From contig NW_019029001.1 of assembly GCF_002105155.1 (NCBI RefSeq), forward strand, positions 310,001 through 374,000: a DNA stretch of 64,000 nt, read 5' to 3'. The notes beneath the pieces were generated by a model. The model was not told the DNA's origin. It ran no database searches and worked only from the letters and a program-made list of their open reading frames with translations. How positions within the stretch are numbered: the first letter of the stretch is position 1; each line of letters starts with the position of its first letter. This document shows, piece after piece, positions 60,869-64,000 of this stretch. This stretch comes from Lobosporangium transversale. Its lineage: Eukaryota; Mortierellomycota; Mortierellomycetes; Mortierellales; Mortierellaceae. A program made the translations under genes and the position numbers.

Positions 60869-61230
60869 GACAAGGCCACCTGATTAAATGTGTAGATCAA
60901 GCAAGGCTGTCATATACTTAAAGAATACTATTATAATTATTGTATAAAAAAAAGTAACAATAGCAGTAAGGCACTAATATTGTATGTGTTGTGGCGCGCC
61001 ATATTTATTTTATTTTTTTTTTTTTTTTTTCGTGTTTTTTAAAAAAGAGCGGCATCATTCAGCATCATATTCTTCCCATTATCCTCGCTGTTTGCATCAT
61101 TAATTTGCATTTGTTAGAGGATCACAGTGAGATCATTATATGCCTATTCACACTCTTTATACATACTTGACCTAGTGCTTGTCCTTTTTTTTTTTTTTTT
61201 TTTTTTTTTTCCTCTTCTACAGAAGCAAAC
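60869..61230. other. Intergenic between chd1 and rad21
   Basis: 362 bases with T-runs at 61011-61030 and 61185-61210; the second lies just upstream of the rad21 ATG and resembles a poly(dT) promoter element. No ORF with support. Confidence 0.4.
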
Positions 61231-63359
61231 ATGTTCTATTCAGAGGCCATCCTCTCCAAGAAAGGGCCTCTTGCCAAAGTTTGGCTTGCTGCTCATTGGG
61301 AACGTAAATTAACCAAGAACCAAACTCTTCAGACAGACATCAATAACTCAGTTGGTGAGTCAATAATGTCTTCATTTTAAAAACACTATCAACTTTTGAA
61401 TCAATATAATCGTCACTAAAACTTGGCTCTGCCCTTATTATTGACTTGTTTTTGCATAACTTATGGACACAAATGCTGATGCTAGATGCTATTATGGGGA
61501 GCGACCAGGCACCTATGGCACTTCGTCTCTCGGGTCAACTACTGCTTGGTGTTACAAAGATTTATTCACGCAAGACAAAATACCTTCTTGAGGACTGTAA
61601 TGAGGCCTTGGTCAAAATCAAAGTATCTTTCAAGTCCGATGCCCTCAACGGTGATGGTAACTTACTGATGCTCGATGGCAACACCTTGGATATCACTGGA
61701 GATCATTCTAAGGCCACAGCAGCAGCATTTAATGCTATTACGGTCCCTGACGCCATGACAGAATTTGACTTGTTGCTCCCAGCCCAAACTATTGATATTG
61801 GTGCCTGGGGCTTGAATGACAAGATGAACAATCTCTCAGGCCTTCGGGATATCACCCTTGAGGGAAGCAATGAGGACAACTTACTCACTGGCAACTACCA
61901 CTTGTTTGATCATGGACATCGCCACGGATTAGATATTGAAGTAGGAAGGAACCAGATGAATCGAAATGGAGGTCGTGGATATGACGCCATGGATTTTGAC
62001 CTCGGAGGCGTAGATGATACCCTGGACTTGGATATGTTGGGTGATGCTGAAGATTTTGATTTCTTGAAGCGACCTCATGGTCACAATGATCTTGAGATTG
62101 AAGTAGGCCGTGATGCAGCTGTGACGCGTCGTTCTGCCAGTGTGGATCCATTTGGTATGCTCCCCTCCGTCGATAAGGGGCTACGCCTTGGAGAAGACTC
62201 TGAAGACGGCCGTGCACCTAGTGTTCATGGTTCGGTCCACGACTTGCCCGCGCTCGATGACTTTATACCAGCGCCGGATGGTGTCCGCGGGCCTGTCAAC
62301 TTTGAAATTGCAAAGGGTACAGGGCATGATCAGCTGCAAAACCAACAGCCAAAGGAGGCTATTGTTAAAAAGCGTAAGCTAATTGTTGATGAAGAGACCG
62401 AGATGTCTCAGGAACTTTTAATGGGCACAAATGCAGACTTGGTGGCGGATGGATTATTGACGACACATGAAATGCTTCCCCGATCTCGAAAGCTGCTGCG
62501 ACTACAACAAATTCAACAAGATGCTGCTCATGGTGGTCTCGCAGGCTATCTTTTGGACTGCACTGCTGGTCCTCGCGTGATGGGAAGCGCTTTGGTTCCT
62601 GAGCTGGCGAGTATGTTTTCGAGACGACTTCAAATTGTTCCAACTGAGACACCGGTAGAGGATCGCCCTGTGGCTGACGCCCAAGCCGAAAGCTCCATGT
62701 GGCAGCAAGATCAGGTTGAAAGTTGGGTAGACCAAGTGCAGGATAATGAACTTGATTTCGGTGTTCACCAGACATCACCGCCTCCAGCAGATATTTTCGA
62801 CGAAGGCTTTCAACTGGATTCCCCACAAAAGGATATACAGGCACAGGCGCAGGCTACTGAAGCCGATGCTCATTCCGAACTCGCTCCTACGAAGACTTCG
62901 TTGTTTGAGGAGATGGAAGAGACAGCTGCACCAGTAGCCACGACAAAGCAACTACTTGGAACAGTGTTTTCGACGTCGACTATTCAGACCATGCGACTCG
63001 TTCAACAAGGTATTGAATCAAAGAAGAACCAAGATCAAGGTGGCGAGGTTAGTAGCGAGATCAGCGCCCGTACGACGCGTACATCCAGTGTGGCAACAGC
63101 TAGCTCTAGTTTGAATAAGAATAACTCCACACGAGTGACATTCTCAGAGCTGATGGCAGGGCCCAACAAGAGTCAACAAAAGCGGAGCAGAGCTGATGCG
63201 GCCAAACTCTTCTTTGAGCTGCTGGTACTGTCAACCAAGGATGTTGTAAAAGTGAAGCAGGAGAAGAGCTTTGGAGAGATTGCAATCGGAGGCAGTCCCT
63301 GGTTAGAGACTCTGGTGGAGGCAGACGCCAACACAGCCGAAATTGAGGCACAGGCATAA
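61231..63359 (+). CDS. rad21: Cohesin kleisin Rad21/Scc1
   Basis: Two exons, 61231-61354 and 61486-63359, give 665 residues. The N-terminal kleisin domain (MFYSEAILSKKGPLAKVWLA to LRLSGQLLLGVTKIYSRKTK) binds the Smc3 neck. Two separase-type sites, IEVGRN (E193-R196) and IEVGRD (E247-R250), match the ExxR rule and the EVGR of yeast Scc1. The middle is acidic and disordered. The C-terminal winged helix (KLFFELLVLSTKDVVKVKQ, SPWLETL) binds the Smc1 head. The protein closes the cohesin ring; its cleavage triggers anaphase. The EVGR sites and N-terminus favour the mitotic Rad21 rather than Rec8. The intron splits the N-terminal domain (V|D-AIM). Confidence 0.94.
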
Positions 63360-63724
63360 AACAAAGAAACAAAAGGCCGTCGATCATTTTACTCTATTAT
63401 TATTATATTTTTTTATCGTTATTATTATTATTCACTTCTCTTGTTGATATTCCAATGTCTTTTTCAAATAAAAAAATCCAATGACTATCTGATGGCGCTG
63501 AACGATATTTTTGGTTGTGTAATTGTGAGCGCGTGGCGTGTTTGACACGCGCACATGGCACTTACCCCTGTATTTAGTATCGTCTTTTTTTAATTCATAC
63601 ATTCCTACATTCTCTTTTCTCTTTCCCATTCCTTTCATTCAAATAAATCTTTTATAAGCTAGACATTCAGAAAAGATTCCAGTCAAGAAATATTCTCAAT
63701 ATAAGAGAGGAATATAAAAAAAAA
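63360..63724. other. Intergenic between rad21 and the ankyrin gene
   Basis: 365 bases. AATAAA at 63467 downstream of rad21 may be its poly(A) signal. A short palindrome-rich GC patch (GTGTTTGACACGCGCAC, 63537-63553) precedes the next gene. Confidence 0.4.
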
Positions 63725-64000
63725 ATGCTTAGCACAATTGGAAAAGTGTTTAATGGACAGACAGGACTAGAGGAGAATAAGAGCGACGACGCTCCAAGTA
63801 ACATGGGAGGAGCCACCAATGAAGCATCTGAGGTACTGAAGAAGCAACTTTTCCTTAAAGAGCAACCAGAACATTTTTTTTTTTTTTTTTTCATATGTAT
63901 TTACTATTCTAATCTCTATGTATTCACCAAAAGTAGAAACTAATCCAAGAGTTCTTTGGGGCGATCCAAGAGGGAGACACAGACACGGTGCGTCAACTAC
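63725..64000 (+). CDS. Ankyrin-repeat-like protein, 5' exons only
   Basis: Exon 1 (63725-63832) encodes MLSTIGKVFNGQTG and an acidic, Asn-rich stretch to ASE. A GT donor and the AG acceptor at 63935-63936 bound an intron of 104 bp containing a T-run. Exon 2 opens with KLIQEFFGAIQEGDTDTVRQ, which looks like the first helix pair of an ankyrin repeat, then runs off the window. Length, partners and function cannot be judged. Confidence 0.55.

Noticed and set aside
60576-60900. ORFs opposite and out of frame with the chd1 tail
   Set aside because: Shadows of the Arg/Ser/Asp repeat; the chd1 frame explains the periodicity.

Overview
The window looks like nuclear chromosomal DNA from a filamentous, early-diverging fungus. 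My best guess is Mucoromycota in the broad sense, perhaps Mortierellomycotina; this rests on overall style, not on a marker gene. The evidence is multi-exon genes with introns of about 60-150 bp (a few over 700 bp), fungal gene families, Ty3/gypsy elements, and a very high density of 15-28 nt A or T runs in introns and intergenic DNA. I saw no rRNA, tRNA, CRISPR array or bacterial-style operon. Exon joins below were chosen by hand from splice sites plus reading-frame agreement.

Left part (1-6,500): a Ty3/gypsy LTR retrotransposon on the minus strand. It has an intact gag, a pol that runs off the left edge, a canonical -1 slippery heptamer between them, a primer-binding site and a 484-bp LTR. 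Older poly(A)-tailed repeat debris follows. A secreted, single-pass membrane protein with a Kre9/Knh1-like ectodomain lies at 6,517-8,756. Then come 5 kb without a recognisable gene, holding an LTR fragment, a dispersed non-coding repeat (second copy near 32-33 kb) and a nested hairpin cluster.

Middle (13,747-46,400): a septin-like GTPase, the ESCRT ATPase Vps4, a tetraspan membrane protein, an ER glycerol-3-phosphate acyltransferase (Sct1/Gpt2 type), a RhoGAP-like protein, an ATP-dependent DNA ligase ending in a PBZ zinc finger, a COG4757 alpha/beta hydrolase, the telomere protein Rap1, a Cid1-like nucleotidyltransferase lacking its third catalytic Asp, and an aldo-keto reductase that appears broken.

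Right part (46,400-64,000): a decayed Ty3/gypsy gag-pol with one LTR, a Ctr copper transporter, a TIR-flanked element of about 570 bp holding a small acidic ORF, a frameshifted START-domain gene, the chromatin remodeler Chd1, the cohesin kleisin Rad21 with two separase-type EVGR sites, and the first exons of an ankyrin-repeat protein.

The genes are ordinary eukaryotic neighbours, not a pathway cluster, although four of them (PBZ-ligase, rap1, chd1, rad21) concern chromosome maintenance. I found no convincing new multigene system. The most unusual items are the PBZ-tailed DNA ligase, the catalytically altered nucleotidyltransferase, the TIR element with its acidic ORF, and the dispersed repeat pair with a hairpin-rich insertion.
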